DNA of 64,000 nucleotides, from assembly GCF_035666175.1 (NCBI RefSeq), contig NZ_CP142016.1:2356001-2420000 (forward strand), written 5' to 3'. Position 1 is the first letter of the stretch, and each line of letters opens with the position of its first letter. Below, piece after piece: positions 9,540 to 18,750 of this stretch. This DNA comes from Riemerella anatipestifer (GTDB lineage Bacteria > Bacteroidota > Bacteroidia > Flavobacteriales > Weeksellaceae). The notes under the pieces were generated by a model. It worked only from the letters and a program-made list of their open reading frames with translations, was not told the origin of the DNA and did not search any database. A program made the translations under genes and the position numbers.

Positions 9540-11042
9540 TTATTCGTATTCATCGTAACCACCGTTATTCAGTACAGAGTTGCGTCTTCCGTAGAGGAAG
9601 TAAACCAAAATACCAAATATCAACCAACCTATAGCCATATAGATAGCGGAGGTTTCTAAATTCCAAATGAGGTAAATGTTGGTTAAAATCCCTAGACTTG
9701 CTATCACAGGAAGCATAGGTGTTTTAAAATCTCTTTTAAGCTCAGGTTTTTTAACTCTCAATAACCAAACAGCAAAACAAACCATTGCAAAAGCGAAAAG
9801 TGTCCCAAAACTACACATGTGTACTAAAGTGCTAATTGGCGTAGAAGCAGCTACTGTTGCTACAATAGCACCTACTAGCAGGGTGTTTTTATAAGGTGTT
9901 TTTCTTACAGGGTGAATATCTTTAAACATTTTTGGAAGTAGACCATCTTTTGCCATGCCTAAGAAAATTCTAGACTGACCAAGCATCATTACTAATAGAA
10001 CAGAGATAAGACCTACTGTTGCAGCTACCGTGATGAGAATAACAGCCCAACTCATTCCTGTCGCTTTTTCAAAAGCGATGGCAACAGGAGCGGTAAGTGC
10101 ATCAGGTACAGAACCAAAGTCTTTATAGTTCATCATTCCCGTAAGGACTAACGACATTAGTATGTAAAGTGCTGTACACACCAAAAGAGAGGTGATGATA
10201 GCAAAAGGAATATCTTTTTTAGGGTTTTTAGCTTCCGCTGCTTGAGTAGAAATAGCATCAAATCCAATATAAGCAAAAAATACGGCAGAGGCTCCTGCTA
10301 TAATGCCTGAAATACCATAGGCTTTACCGAGGTGTCCATCGGCTTGTTTAATCAGTGTTTCTTCAGGAATAAAAGGTGTAAGGTTATCCATATTGATGTA
10401 CAATGCCCCAACAATGATAATGAAAACCACTACTGAAGTTTTTAATAAAACAATCATATTATTAGTTCCAGCAGCCTCTTTAGTCCCTCTTACTAGAATA
10501 GCGGTTACTAATAGCACGATAAGAAACGCAGGGAGGTTAAAAGCAAAAGAAGGTTCAGTTAAACCGTGGTTAATTGCATATTGTTTGGCACTAGCAAAAT
10601 CGTTGGTAAGATAATAAGGAATTTCTATGCCTACGATCTTTAATAACTTGTTAAAGTAGCCCGACCAAGATACAGCTACCGTCATGGAGCCCATAGCGTA
10701 TTCTAGCACAAGTCCCCAGCCTATAAGCCATGCGAAAATTTCACCAATAGTACCATAAGCATAGGCATACGCAGAGCCTTCCACAGGAAGTAATGAGGCA
10801 AATTCAGCATAGCACAAAGCTGCAAAAATACACGCTATCCCAGCGATTACAAATGAAAGTGCTAAAGCAGGACCAGCGTGATAGTAAGCTCCTGTACCTG
10901 TAAGTACAAAAATACCACCACCTATAATGGCTCCCACTCCAATAGCGGTAAGACTCCATTTTCCAAGAACTCGTTTGAGTTCACTTTTTTTCATATCAGC
11001 TTCGTAGGCACCTATGGGTTTTTTCCTCCAAATATTAGACAT
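9540..11042 (-). CDS. APC superfamily amino acid permease
   Basis: An inner-membrane amino acid transporter of 500 residues with about 12-13 hydrophobic helices. Helix 1 has the APC substrate-binding loop GVGAIIGGGIFVLTG near residues 36-50, and the family segment AKNPKKDIPFAI is near the middle. The pattern is closest to the cationic amino acid transporter (CAT/YfnA-like) branch, which imports amino acids with proton coupling; the actual substrate cannot be read from sequence. The ATG is at 11040-11042. It is monocistronic, divergent from pnuC across 199 bases in which I found no convincing promoter pair. Confidence 0.9.
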   Translation of the reverse strand: MSNIWRKKPIGAYEADMKKSELKRVLGKWSLTAIGVGAIIGGGIFVLTGTGAYYHAGPALALSFVIAGIACIFAALCYAEFASLLPVEGSAYAYAYGTIGEIFAWLIGWGLVLEYAMGSMTVAVSWSGYFNKLLKIVGIEIPYYLTNDFASAKQYAINHGLTEPSFAFNLPAFLIVLLVTAILVRGTKEAAGTNNMIVLLKTSVVVFIIIVGALYINMDNLTPFIPEETLIKQADGHLGKAYGISGIIAGASAVFFAYIGFDAISTQAAEAKNPKKDIPFAIITSLLVCTALYILMSLVLTGMMNYKDFGSVPDALTAPVAIAFEKATGMSWAVILITVAATVGLISVLLVMMLGQSRIFLGMAKDGLLPKMFKDIHPVRKTPYKNTLLVGAIVATVAASTPISTLVHMCSFGTLFAFAMVCFAVWLLRVKKPELKRDFKTPMLPVIASLGILTNIYLIWNLETSAIYMAIGWLIFGILVYFLYGRRNSVLNNGGYDEYE

Positions 11043-11241
11043 AGTTTATTGGGTTAAATTTTATTAAACATTGCGAATATAAAACAAATTAGCTTAAGTA
11101 ACTTATCTTTATAATAAAAATAATGAATGATAGGTGTGTTTTAGTTGATTTTACTTTTAAGTAATTGATATTTTTTCAATCTGTTTTTTGATGATTTTTA
11201 AATGACCATAAGGCTCAATATTTTGTACTATATTTGGGGCT

Positions 11242-11907
11242 ATGAATTTTGAGGAGCTTTTTTTGAAACCTTACGAAATATGCGCTTACCAAATTATTTT
11301 GGAAATGGTAGCTAGTACTTTTGGATTGCTGAGTGTTTATTTTTCTATGAAGAAAAACATTTGGGTATATCCTACGGGTATCGTAAGTACCATTATCTAT
11401 GTATATCTCTTGTTCAAATTTGGGCTTTTAGGAGATATGATGATTAATTTCTACTATACTGTTATGAGTATTTATGGTTGGATATTGTGGTCTCAGAATT
11501 CGGTGGATAATGTTTATATTCAAGCGACTAGGGCTACGGCAAAAGATTGGTTAATATCGGTGGGGCTATTTGTATTGAGTGTGGTTTTGGTAGGGATTAT
11601 CTACTATTTTAAACCTTATATCGACCAAAATTTTTCTATGGAAGGTGTTGAATTGGGTTGGTATCATCTAGACTGGATGAACTATACCGATATTGTAACA
11701 ACGGCTATATTTTTAGTAGGTATGTGGCTGATGGCGAAAAGGAAAGTTGAGAACTGGCTGTTTTGGATTTTGGGAGACCTTATTAGTGTGCCTATGTATC
11801 TCTATAAAGGTTTAGGGATAACTTCAGTACAGTATTTTATATTTACCATATTGGCAATTATAGGGTATATAAAATGGAAAAAAAATATTTCAGTTGAAAA
11901 TGCATAA
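11242..11907 (+). CDS. pnuC: Nicotinamide riboside transporter PnuC
   Basis: An inner-membrane facilitator of 221 residues for nicotinamide riboside uptake, feeding NAD salvage. Seven hydrophobic helices can be traced. Family landmarks are WVYPTGIVSTIIYVYLL, the NFYYTVMSIYGWILW helix, and the C-terminal WILGDLISVPMYLYKGL. A TATATTTG -7-like box at 11229-11236 lies immediately upstream of the start, which would give an almost leaderless mRNA; no -33 TTTG at the right spacing was found. No NadR-type kinase follows; the next gene, 3 or 28 bases on depending on the start used, is a small protein of unknown function. Confidence 0.9.
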   Translation: MNFEELFLKPYEICAYQIILEMVASTFGLLSVYFSMKKNIWVYPTGIVSTIIYVYLLFKFGLLGDMMINFYYTVMSIYGWILWSQNSVDNVYIQATRATAKDWLISVGLFVLSVVLVGIIYYFKPYIDQNFSMEGVELGWYHLDWMNYTDIVTTAIFLVGMWLMAKRKVENWLFWILGDLISVPMYLYKGLGITSVQYFIFTILAIIGYIKWKKNISVENA

Positions 11908-11935
11908 TTTATGAAAATAGTACATATAAAAGCGA

Positions 11936-12148
11936 ATGATTTTTTTTGAATTACTAAAGTTAAAAGATGTTTCTATGTGGGATATTTTTGCCCAAATGAT
12001 AGATGGTGAAGAAAAACAACTTCAGTTTATGGATAATAACAATGAAGTTTTGTTTTCTTATAATCTACCCACCACAACGGAACAACTACAGGAAGATAAA
12101 GCTATTTTCTCTAAACAATATGCCAAAAAATTGATGCAAAACAATTGA
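11936..12148 (+). CDS. Small hypothetical protein, probably 5'-frameshifted
   Basis: The intact frame from the ATG at 11936 encodes 70 residues (MIFFELLKLKDVSMWDIFAQ...). I do not recognise it. A better start seems to be the ATG at 11911, only three bases after the pnuC stop. That frame reads MKIVHIKANDFF and then hits TGA inside an 8-T run at 11940-11947. Removing one T joins it perfectly to FELLKLKD and gives a 78-residue protein translated directly after pnuC. So either the short form is real, the run slips during expression, or there is a homopolymer error or mutation. The protein is acidic and probably cytosolic, with a charged C-terminus (KQYAKKLMQNN). Confidence 0.55.
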   Translation: MIFFELLKLKDVSMWDIFAQMIDGEEKQLQFMDNNNEVLFSYNLPTTTEQLQEDKAIFSKQYAKKLMQNN

Positions 12149-12198
12149 AGTTAATTTATTTTTATTCTAAATAAACTGATATTTATCATATATTTTTA

Positions 12199-12230
12199 TT
12201 TGGACTTATTCTAATTAAGTTTTATCTTTG
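12199..12230 (+). promoter_or_regulatory. Bacteroidetes-type promoter of the SusC-led operon
   Basis: A TTTG at 12199-12202 and TATCTTTG at 12223-12230 match the -33 (TTTG) and -7 (TAnnTTTG) boxes of Bacteroidetes promoters with a 20-bp spacer. The likely transcription start is about ten bases before the TTG start codon of the susC-like gene. It seems to be the only clear promoter for the following ten genes. Confidence 0.65.
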
Positions 12231-12246
12231 TCAAAAAAGATAAGAC

Positions 12247-15200
12247 TTGAAAACGAAAAATTATTTTTGCAGGACGGCTTTACCTTTGTCAGTAGTGTTC
12301 TTTTTGGGGCAGAGTGTTTATGCTCAAAAGGATACTCTAAAAAATAAAGACATTGATGAAGTCGTGCTTACCGGATACACTAAGGTAAAGAATAGAGTGT
12401 TTACAGGGTCTGCCATTCAGGTAAAAATGAAAGATATACAACTGGATGGGATACCTGATGTTTCCAGAATGTTAGAAGGTCGTGTCGCAGGGCTGAATAT
12501 TCAGAATGTAACGGGAACTTTTGGAGCGGCTCCAAGGATTAACATTCGTGGAGGAGCGTCTATCACGGGTAATGTACAACCGCTTTGGGTGGTAGATGGT
12601 GCTGTTTACGAGGATATTGTGAGTCTTACTTTAGACCAATTAGTTTCTGGAGATGCAGTTACTTTAGTAAGCTCTGCCATTGCGGGGATAAATCCTTCGG
12701 ATATACAAGATATTCAGGTGCTTAAAGATGCTTCTGCAACCTCTATGTATGGTGCAAGAGCCCTTAATGGAGTTATTGTAATTAGTACAAAATCAGGGAG
12801 AAGAAATACACCAAACAAAATTTCTTACAATTACGAGCAAACTTATAGAAGCATTCCGTCTTATGCAGACTATGACTTGCTTAACTCACAAGAGACGATG
12901 TCTATCTATCGGGAAATGGAGAAAAAAGGGTATTTCTCTATGGCAAATGCTTATTATGGAAGAAGGGGAGGCGTTTATTATAGAATGTATGATGCCATCA
13001 ATACCTTTAATCCTAATACCAGTACTTTTTTATTGCAAAACACCGAAGAAGCTCGTTTAGCTTTTCTTAGAACTCACGAATATGCCAATACCGATTGGTT
13101 TAAACAATTATTCAATATTACGCCAACCCAAAATCATACTATTAGTTTTTCTGGAGGTGGTAAAAATACAGCCAATTATGCTTCGTTAGGATTTTTCAAT
13201 GATGCGGGTTGGTCTGTTACGGATAGGGTCAGTCGTCTTACGGCCAATTTGAGAAATACTTTTTACCTTAATGATAACCTCAAGTTGGATATTGTAACGC
13301 AAGGAAATATAAGGGAACAGAAAGCGCCAGGCACTTTTTCTCAAAGAAGAAATACCGTCATTGGTTCTTTTGAGAGAGATTTTGATATCAATCCTTTTTC
13401 TTATGCCCTTAATACTAGCCGTACATTGCGTGCCAAAGACCAGTATGGAAATTTAGAGTATTATCGGAATAACTGGGCACCATTCAATATTCTTAACGAA
13501 TATCAAAATAACTATATGGATATTAAAGTTTTGGATTTGAAGGTGCAGACGGAACTTGAATATAAACTCAATAAAAAATTAACAGGGAATTTATTAGCGG
13601 TGGCTCGCCGTGCACAGACGGAGAACAAGCATTATGTTAAAGAAAATTCTAATACCATTTTGGCATTTAGAGCCAATGATAATGCGGCTGTGGGAGCAGA
13701 GAATGTATATTTATTTAAAGATGCAGACCATCCTTTGGCTCAACCGCAATTAGTATTGCCACACGGAGGAATATTCAATCAAACCACCAATACTTTAGAA
13801 AGTTACTTGGTGAGAACATCGTTAGATTATAACAATAAATGGAACGAACACGATTTAAAACTATTTGGATTTGGAGAAATTAGATATGCTGACCGAACAG
13901 TAACGCCTTTTCAAGGTTATGGAATACAGTATGATAGAGGAAATCAGGTGCGTACTTCTCCATTGGTATTTCAAAAATTAATTGCAGATAATTTAGATTA
14001 TTTCGGATTGATGACAAGGCAGGATCGAGGGGTTACTTTTTCGGCTAATGCCACTTATGCCTATAAGAATAGATATGTTTTTAATGCGGTGGGTAACTAT
14101 GAAGGTTCCAATATTGCAGGAAAAGGGGCAAAGACTCGTTGGTTGCCTACTTGGAATGTGGGGGCGAAATGGAATGTGGATAAGGAGCATTTTCTTGAAG
14201 ATGTGGCTTGGCTTAGCACACTGGCGATTCGTTCCAGTTATGGTCTAACGGCTAAAATGAACGAAAACGCCATCAATTCTTTGGCGGTGTTCAGAAGTGG
14301 TGTTACCAATCGTTACCAAATTACCGATAGGGAAAATATACTTAATGTTTTGCATTTGGAAAACAGGGATTTAACTTGGGAAAAAATGTACGAACTCAAT
14401 TTGGGGTTGGATTTGGGGATGTTCAGAAATCGCATCAATGCTACCGTAGATGTTTATTCCAGAAAATCTTTTGATTTGATTGATTTGGTGAGAACTTCTG
14501 GGATTGGCGGACAGTATTACAAATATGCTAACTTCGGAGATATGGAAACCAAAGGGATAGAACTCACGCTTAATACCACCAATATTAAAACCGAGGCATT
14601 CCAATGGAAAACCAATTTGAGTTTGAGTTATTTTAAACAGAAAATCACGAGATTGCTTAATAATCCAAATACTTTTGATTTGGTTTCTGGTACAGGACGA
14701 GGCAATGTGGTAGGCTATGCCAGAGGGTCTATTTTCTCGTTTCAGTTTCAAGGGTTAGATGGGCAAGGTTTACCCACTTTTGATTTTGGGAATTATCCGT
14801 TTCAGGGAGGCGATTTATACGCTCACATTTCGGGAGCCGACTTTGCTGACACCAATTATTCTTTGTCCTATCTAAAGTATAATGGTGCGGTAGAGCCCAA
14901 CTTTACGGGTGGTTTTTCTAACTCTTTTGAATACAAAAATTTTGATATTTCGTTTTTCATCACTTTTCAAGCGGGAAATAAAATAAGACTTCAGCCGACT
15001 TACGACCCTGCTTATGGCGACCTTAATGTATTTTCAAAATATTATTATGACCGTTGGCTCAATCCAGGGGACGAATACAAAACCAATGTACCTGTAATTC
15101 CGTCTCAAGATTTAATAACCCTTATGGGGAAAGAAAATATCGAAAGAGCTTATAATACTTATAATTATTCGCAGTTGAGAATTGCGGACGGAAGTTTTAT

Positions 15201-15417
15201 AAGAATGAAAAATATTTCCGTAGGATACAAAATTCCGCAGGAATATATCCAAAAGTGGGGAATGACTTCATTGGCGTTTAGGTTTCAAGTTACCAATCCG
15301 TTCTTAATTTATTACGATAAAAATCTAAGAGGGCAAGACCCTGAATTTTATCGTGCGGGAGGCGTAGCTACCCCGATTGCAAAACAGTATTCGGTAAGTC
15401 TCAATTTAGGATTTTAA
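12247..15417 (+). CDS. SusC/RagA-family TonB-linked outer membrane protein
   Basis: A 1056-residue outer-membrane beta-barrel that takes up a ligand captured by its SusD partner, powered by TonB. The start must be TTG at 12247: a stop codon lies two codons upstream and the next ATG would delete the signal peptide (MKTKNYFCRTALPLSVVFFL). Straight after the signal comes a short TonB-box-like segment, IDEVVLTGY, then the plug domain with GRVAGLNIQ, INIRGGASI, PLWVVDGAVYED, and VLKDASATSMYGARALNGVIVIST. The usual N-terminal carboxypeptidase-D-like domain is absent, so this is a short-form SusC. The chain ends in an aromatic outer-membrane strand (QYSVSLNLGF). It leads a ten-gene operon. Confidence 0.93.
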   Translation: MKTKNYFCRTALPLSVVFFLGQSVYAQKDTLKNKDIDEVVLTGYTKVKNRVFTGSAIQVKMKDIQLDGIPDVSRMLEGRVAGLNIQNVTGTFGAAPRINIRGGASITGNVQPLWVVDGAVYEDIVSLTLDQLVSGDAVTLVSSAIAGINPSDIQDIQVLKDASATSMYGARALNGVIVISTKSGRRNTPNKISYNYEQTYRSIPSYADYDLLNSQETMSIYREMEKKGYFSMANAYYGRRGGVYYRMYDAINTFNPNTSTFLLQNTEEARLAFLRTHEYANTDWFKQLFNITPTQNHTISFSGGGKNTANYASLGFFNDAGWSVTDRVSRLTANLRNTFYLNDNLKLDIVTQGNIREQKAPGTFSQRRNTVIGSFERDFDINPFSYALNTSRTLRAKDQYGNLEYYRNNWAPFNILNEYQNNYMDIKVLDLKVQTELEYKLNKKLTGNLLAVARRAQTENKHYVKENSNTILAFRANDNAAVGAENVYLFKDADHPLAQPQLVLPHGGIFNQTTNTLESYLVRTSLDYNNKWNEHDLKLFGFGEIRYADRTVTPFQGYGIQYDRGNQVRTSPLVFQKLIADNLDYFGLMTRQDRGVTFSANATYAYKNRYVFNAVGNYEGSNIAGKGAKTRWLPTWNVGAKWNVDKEHFLEDVAWLSTLAIRSSYGLTAKMNENAINSLAVFRSGVTNRYQITDRENILNVLHLENRDLTWEKMYELNLGLDLGMFRNRINATVDVYSRKSFDLIDLVRTSGIGGQYYKYANFGDMETKGIELTLNTTNIKTEAFQWKTNLSLSYFKQKITRLLNNPNTFDLVSGTGRGNVVGYARGSIFSFQFQGLDGQGLPTFDFGNYPFQGGDLYAHISGADFADTNYSLSYLKYNGAVEPNFTGGFSNSFEYKNFDISFFITFQAGNKIRLQPTYDPAYGDLNVFSKYYYDRWLNPGDEYKTNVPVIPSQDLITLMGKENIERAYNTYNYSQLRIADGSFIRMKNISVGYKIPQEYIQKWGMTSLAFRFQVTNPFLIYYDKNLRGQDPEFYRAGGVATPIAKQYSVSLNLGF

Positions 15418-15428
15418 AATCAATAGAA

Positions 15429-16901
15429 ATGAAAAAAATAATATACTTTTTACTGGGAACGGCAATGCTTTCTTGTAACCGTTATTTAGATGAAATGCCA
15501 GATTCCCAGTTGGATATAGAAATAGATTCGGAACAAAAAGTAGAAGAGCTACTTACAGCGGCTTATCCCAGAGCCAGTTATTTCCCGTTTTTAGAACCAA
15601 TGACGGATAATGTAGATGTGGTGGAAAAAGGAGTGCATACAAGGCTAAACGAGGCTTCTTTTTATTGGAGAGATTTTGAACAGGAAGATTTGGATACTCC
15701 ATTGAATTATTGGAACGATTGCTACCGAGGCATTGCCCAAGCCAACCACGCATTGGACTATTTGAAACAGTTTCCCGATAAAACGGACAGAATTAAAGCC
15801 CTTTACGGAGAAGCGCTGTTGGTGAGAGCGTATCTGCACTTTATGCTCGTTAATATTTGGGCAGAGGCTTACAGTCCTAACTCTACGGCTTTGGGTATTC
15901 CTTATGTAACGCAACCTGAAAAAAAGGCATTACCAGAATATAAGAGGTTAACAGTAGCCCAAGTCTATGACAAGATAGAAGAAGATTTGCTATTGGGTTT
16001 GGCGGCAGTTGATGACCGCTATTATAAACTACCGAAGTATCATTTCAATAAAAAAGCGGGTTACGCTTTTGCTTCCAGATTTTACCTTTACAAAGGGGAA
16101 TGGGATAAAGTCATTGCTTACGCTAATTATGTTTTGGAAGATAATCCATTGGCTAAAATAAGAGATTGGGCGGGCAAATATCAAACTTTTTTATCCACGC
16201 CAGAACTTATTCCTCAAGTTTACTCTTCGGCAGATGAAGAGTGTAATTTGCTGATTACCTCAACGGAATCTCGTTGGAAAAGAGAGGTATCCAAACTAAA
16301 ATATGCCGTTAGCGAGAATAAAAGAAAAGAACTTTTCTCTAATTATGCTCCCAAATACTCGGCTTCGTTTTGGTACTTAACGAGAGGGAGTAATACGGGA
16401 AACCGATATGTGAATAAATTCAGAGAATTACAAAAATTCCAAGATGTAAGTGCCAATCCAAGAGAGCTTTATGTAGATAATGTTTTACTCACGACCGATG
16501 AGGTGCTCCTGAACCGTGCAGAAGCTTATACGATGAAGCAAATGTACGATTTTGCGACCAACGACATCATTACCTTTATGAAAGCCAAGTCGCAAAAAAC
16601 ATTCATCAAAGACGAGTTGATGGTAGCGTTTCAGTCAGGGCAAGAAAATTATACTCCTTTTTACCATCTTACCTTCTATCAAGGAGCGTTGGTAAATGCC
16701 ATTGCGGAGCTAAGAAGACGAGAGTTTGTGCACGAAGGGTTGAGATGGTTTGATATTAAACGCTTTTACCTTTCTGTGAATAGAAATACAGCGGGCGAAA
16801 CTTACAGCCTTGACAAAATTTTAAGAAAAGAAGATTTAAGAAAACAAATTCAAATTCCGCTTCAGGCTCAAAAATTAGGCTTGGAGGCTAACCCCAGATA
16901 A
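15429..16901 (+). CDS. RagB/SusD-family outer membrane lipoprotein
   Basis: The ligand-binding lid partner of the preceding SusC. It has 490 residues with a lipoprotein signal (lipobox MLSC, Cys at 16) and the standard SusD opening NRYLDEMPDSQ. TPR-like helical segments follow (ALYGEALLVRAYLHFMLVNIW), then the conserved ending with ELRRREFVHEGLRWFDIKRF and the final KIQIPL-type segment. The gap to SusC is 11 bases, so the pair is translated together. The ligand is not evident. Unlike polysaccharide utilisation loci there are no glycoside hydrolases, sulfatases or SGBP genes nearby. The context instead suggests a peptide, heme or metal-complex ligand. Confidence 0.93.
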   Translation: MKKIIYFLLGTAMLSCNRYLDEMPDSQLDIEIDSEQKVEELLTAAYPRASYFPFLEPMTDNVDVVEKGVHTRLNEASFYWRDFEQEDLDTPLNYWNDCYRGIAQANHALDYLKQFPDKTDRIKALYGEALLVRAYLHFMLVNIWAEAYSPNSTALGIPYVTQPEKKALPEYKRLTVAQVYDKIEEDLLLGLAAVDDRYYKLPKYHFNKKAGYAFASRFYLYKGEWDKVIAYANYVLEDNPLAKIRDWAGKYQTFLSTPELIPQVYSSADEECNLLITSTESRWKREVSKLKYAVSENKRKELFSNYAPKYSASFWYLTRGSNTGNRYVNKFRELQKFQDVSANPRELYVDNVLLTTDEVLLNRAEAYTMKQMYDFATNDIITFMKAKSQKTFIKDELMVAFQSGQENYTPFYHLTFYQGALVNAIAELRRREFVHEGLRWFDIKRFYLSVNRNTAGETYSLDKILRKEDLRKQIQIPLQAQKLGLEANPR

Positions 16902-16909
16902 ACGAAAAG

Positions 16910-17818
16910 ATGAAAAAGATATTTTGGATATTGTCAATTATAGCAGGTTTGGTATCTTGTAATGACAGAGAGACCTTAAACTCGGAATCGGTGCTTGTGC
17001 CAGAAATTAAAAATACCGATGAATTGGATAGATGGCTTTACCAAACCTATACCCAGCCGTATAACATAGAAGTAAAATACCGCTGGGACGCCAATGTGTC
17101 GGGACTTAATAACGCGGCTACACCTCCGAGTAGAGCACAAGTGAAACCAGTGATGGAGGCGGTACATTCTCTATGGTTACAAGCCTATGAAAATATTGCT
17201 GGAACTCAATTTGTAAAGCAGTACGCCCCGAAGGAAATTTATGTTTACGGAGATAAAAACTTAGATTCGGAAGGTTATGAGCAAATGAGAAGCAATCACG
17301 CTCACGGGCAGATGCCATTATACCGAGTGAATGAGTTTTCTAAGTCCGATTCGGCAAGTGTGGTAAAGGTAATGCGTATGGCTCACCATCAGTTTGTGAA
17401 GGCTTTAATACAATCTAAACCTTTTGATAAAGAAGCGTTTTCCAAACTCAATTTCAATGCTTATAGCGAAACTTGGGGACAAACAAGTCCTAACAATCTC
17501 TACGACCTTACAAGCAGAGCATCGGACTTTGGTTATTATAGCCTATTAGCGGCAAGAGGTGGGGTAGAGGAAGATTTTGCAGAAACAGTAAGTGCTTTAC
17601 TTTGCAATACCAGACAGGAGGTAGATTATATGATATACAGCTATGCGGGGTACGAAGACCCTTATGATGCTGCCGATAGAGAACGAGCCAAAAAAGCCGT
17701 AAAGACCCTCACAGAAAAAAGAGCTTTTGTGATTAAATATTTCAATGAAAATTTTGGAATTAACTTCAATAGGTTGCAGTTTGAAACCAATGTGAAATTA
17801 AAAACTTATTTAAAATAA
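16910..17818 (+). CDS. SusCD-associated lipoprotein of the zinc metallohydrolase type, with degenerate HExxH
   Basis: A 302-residue lipoprotein (lipobox LVSC, Cys at 17). Its position straight after SusC/SusD and its overall pattern match the 'substrate import-associated zinc metallohydrolase lipoprotein' family, whose members carry a HExxH zinc site. Here the motif position reads H159-H160-Q161-F162-V163-K164: the catalytic glutamate is Gln and the second zinc histidine is Lys. The downstream acidic segment EEDFAETVSAL at 220-230 is kept. So it looks like a catalytically dead member that may only bind substrate. Family assignment rests on my recall of the family pattern and on gene order. 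Confidence 0.72.
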   Translation: MKKIFWILSIIAGLVSCNDRETLNSESVLVPEIKNTDELDRWLYQTYTQPYNIEVKYRWDANVSGLNNAATPPSRAQVKPVMEAVHSLWLQAYENIAGTQFVKQYAPKEIYVYGDKNLDSEGYEQMRSNHAHGQMPLYRVNEFSKSDSASVVKVMRMAHHQFVKALIQSKPFDKEAFSKLNFNAYSETWGQTSPNNLYDLTSRASDFGYYSLLAARGGVEEDFAETVSALLCNTRQEVDYMIYSYAGYEDPYDAADRERAKKAVKTLTEKRAFVIKYFNENFGINFNRLQFETNVKLKTYLK

Positions 17819-17824
17819 AAATTT

Positions 17825-18736
17825 ATGAAAAACACGATAATCGTCTTTGTAAGTTTGTTTCTATTAGTGGGAGCTTGTAGAGATAAAGATGAAACTATTT
17901 TCAAAGAAACACCTTCTCAAAGAACTCAAGAGCCTATCGCTGCATTGAGGAATGAGTTGGTTTCAGCTAAGGAAGGGTGGTGGTTTACCTATTTTCCAGA
18001 TGTGGATTCTTTGCGTTTTTCAGACCCGAATAAAAATATTAAGACGAGTGATAACGCTATTGTTTTTTTAGAAAGACAATTTGGGCAAGGAGGTTATACA
18101 TTCTATATGAAATTTAATGAAAAAGGAACGGTAGAAATGCTAAGCGATACCGATTATAACGCTGCAAATAACCTCAAAACAAGTGATTTTGAAGTGAAAC
18201 AAAGTTCCTACACTCAACTTAGTTTTACCACTTACAACTACATACACCAACTGAATAAAAGTGATTTTCTATTTTGGAAAAAAGACAGCGAGGGCAACTT
18301 AATATTCCGTACCAACCGTTATCTGGATACCAATAGAGAATATTTGGTAATGAAGAAAGCCATACTTAACGGAAAACAAGCATCGGATAGAATGAATTTG
18401 ATGTATCAAAACAAAATAAATTACGAGAGACTCTACAATCCTATTTTAACGATAAAAGATTCGGAGGGCGGTGTTTTGTTTCAAAGCAATTTACCTTATA
18501 AAAAGCAAGATGTAAAGAATAGATACCAAGCCTTTGTTAAGAACTGGCAACCTAATCTTTACAATAGTTCTTATTATTCTGGGGTGGCTTCTGGTTATGT
18601 GGCTACGCAAGAGGGGTTGTTTTTCTATCCAGGAATACAGCTTACAGACCAAACGAAATTTAGGGTTTTTACTAAAGAAGGTGAGGCTTACAAATCGGTG
18701 GTAAACGGCTACGAAGCCTTAATTACGATAAAATAA
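17825..18736 (+). CDS. DUF4302-family lipoprotein
   Basis: A 303-residue lipoprotein (lipobox VGAC, Cys at 18) that fits the DUF4302 family, commonly encoded beside SusC/SusD and HExxH lipoproteins. Typical features are the opening ETPSQRTQEPIAALRNEL, the tryptophan-rich SAKEGWWFTYFPD, and repeated beta-strands resembling a membrane-bound binding protein. Function of the family is unknown; a surface-exposed accessory of the SusCD complex is the natural inference. It begins six bases after the preceding gene. No enzymatic motif is visible. Confidence 0.8.
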   Translation: MKNTIIVFVSLFLLVGACRDKDETIFKETPSQRTQEPIAALRNELVSAKEGWWFTYFPDVDSLRFSDPNKNIKTSDNAIVFLERQFGQGGYTFYMKFNEKGTVEMLSDTDYNAANNLKTSDFEVKQSSYTQLSFTTYNYIHQLNKSDFLFWKKDSEGNLIFRTNRYLDTNREYLVMKKAILNGKQASDRMNLMYQNKINYERLYNPILTIKDSEGGVLFQSNLPYKKQDVKNRYQAFVKNWQPNLYNSSYYSGVASGYVATQEGLFFYPGIQLTDQTKFRVFTKEGEAYKSVVNGYEALITIK

Positions 18737-18750
18737 AAAATACTAATCTT

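Noticed and set aside
14371-14751. 126-codon minus-strand frame inside the susC-like gene
   Set aside because: Antisense shadow in a region fully explained by the SusC barrel.
12247-16901. SusCD locus as a polysaccharide utilisation locus
   Set aside because: No glycoside hydrolase, lyase, sulfatase or sugar-sensing regulator is nearby, while imelysin, HTTM and a FecA-like receptor are.
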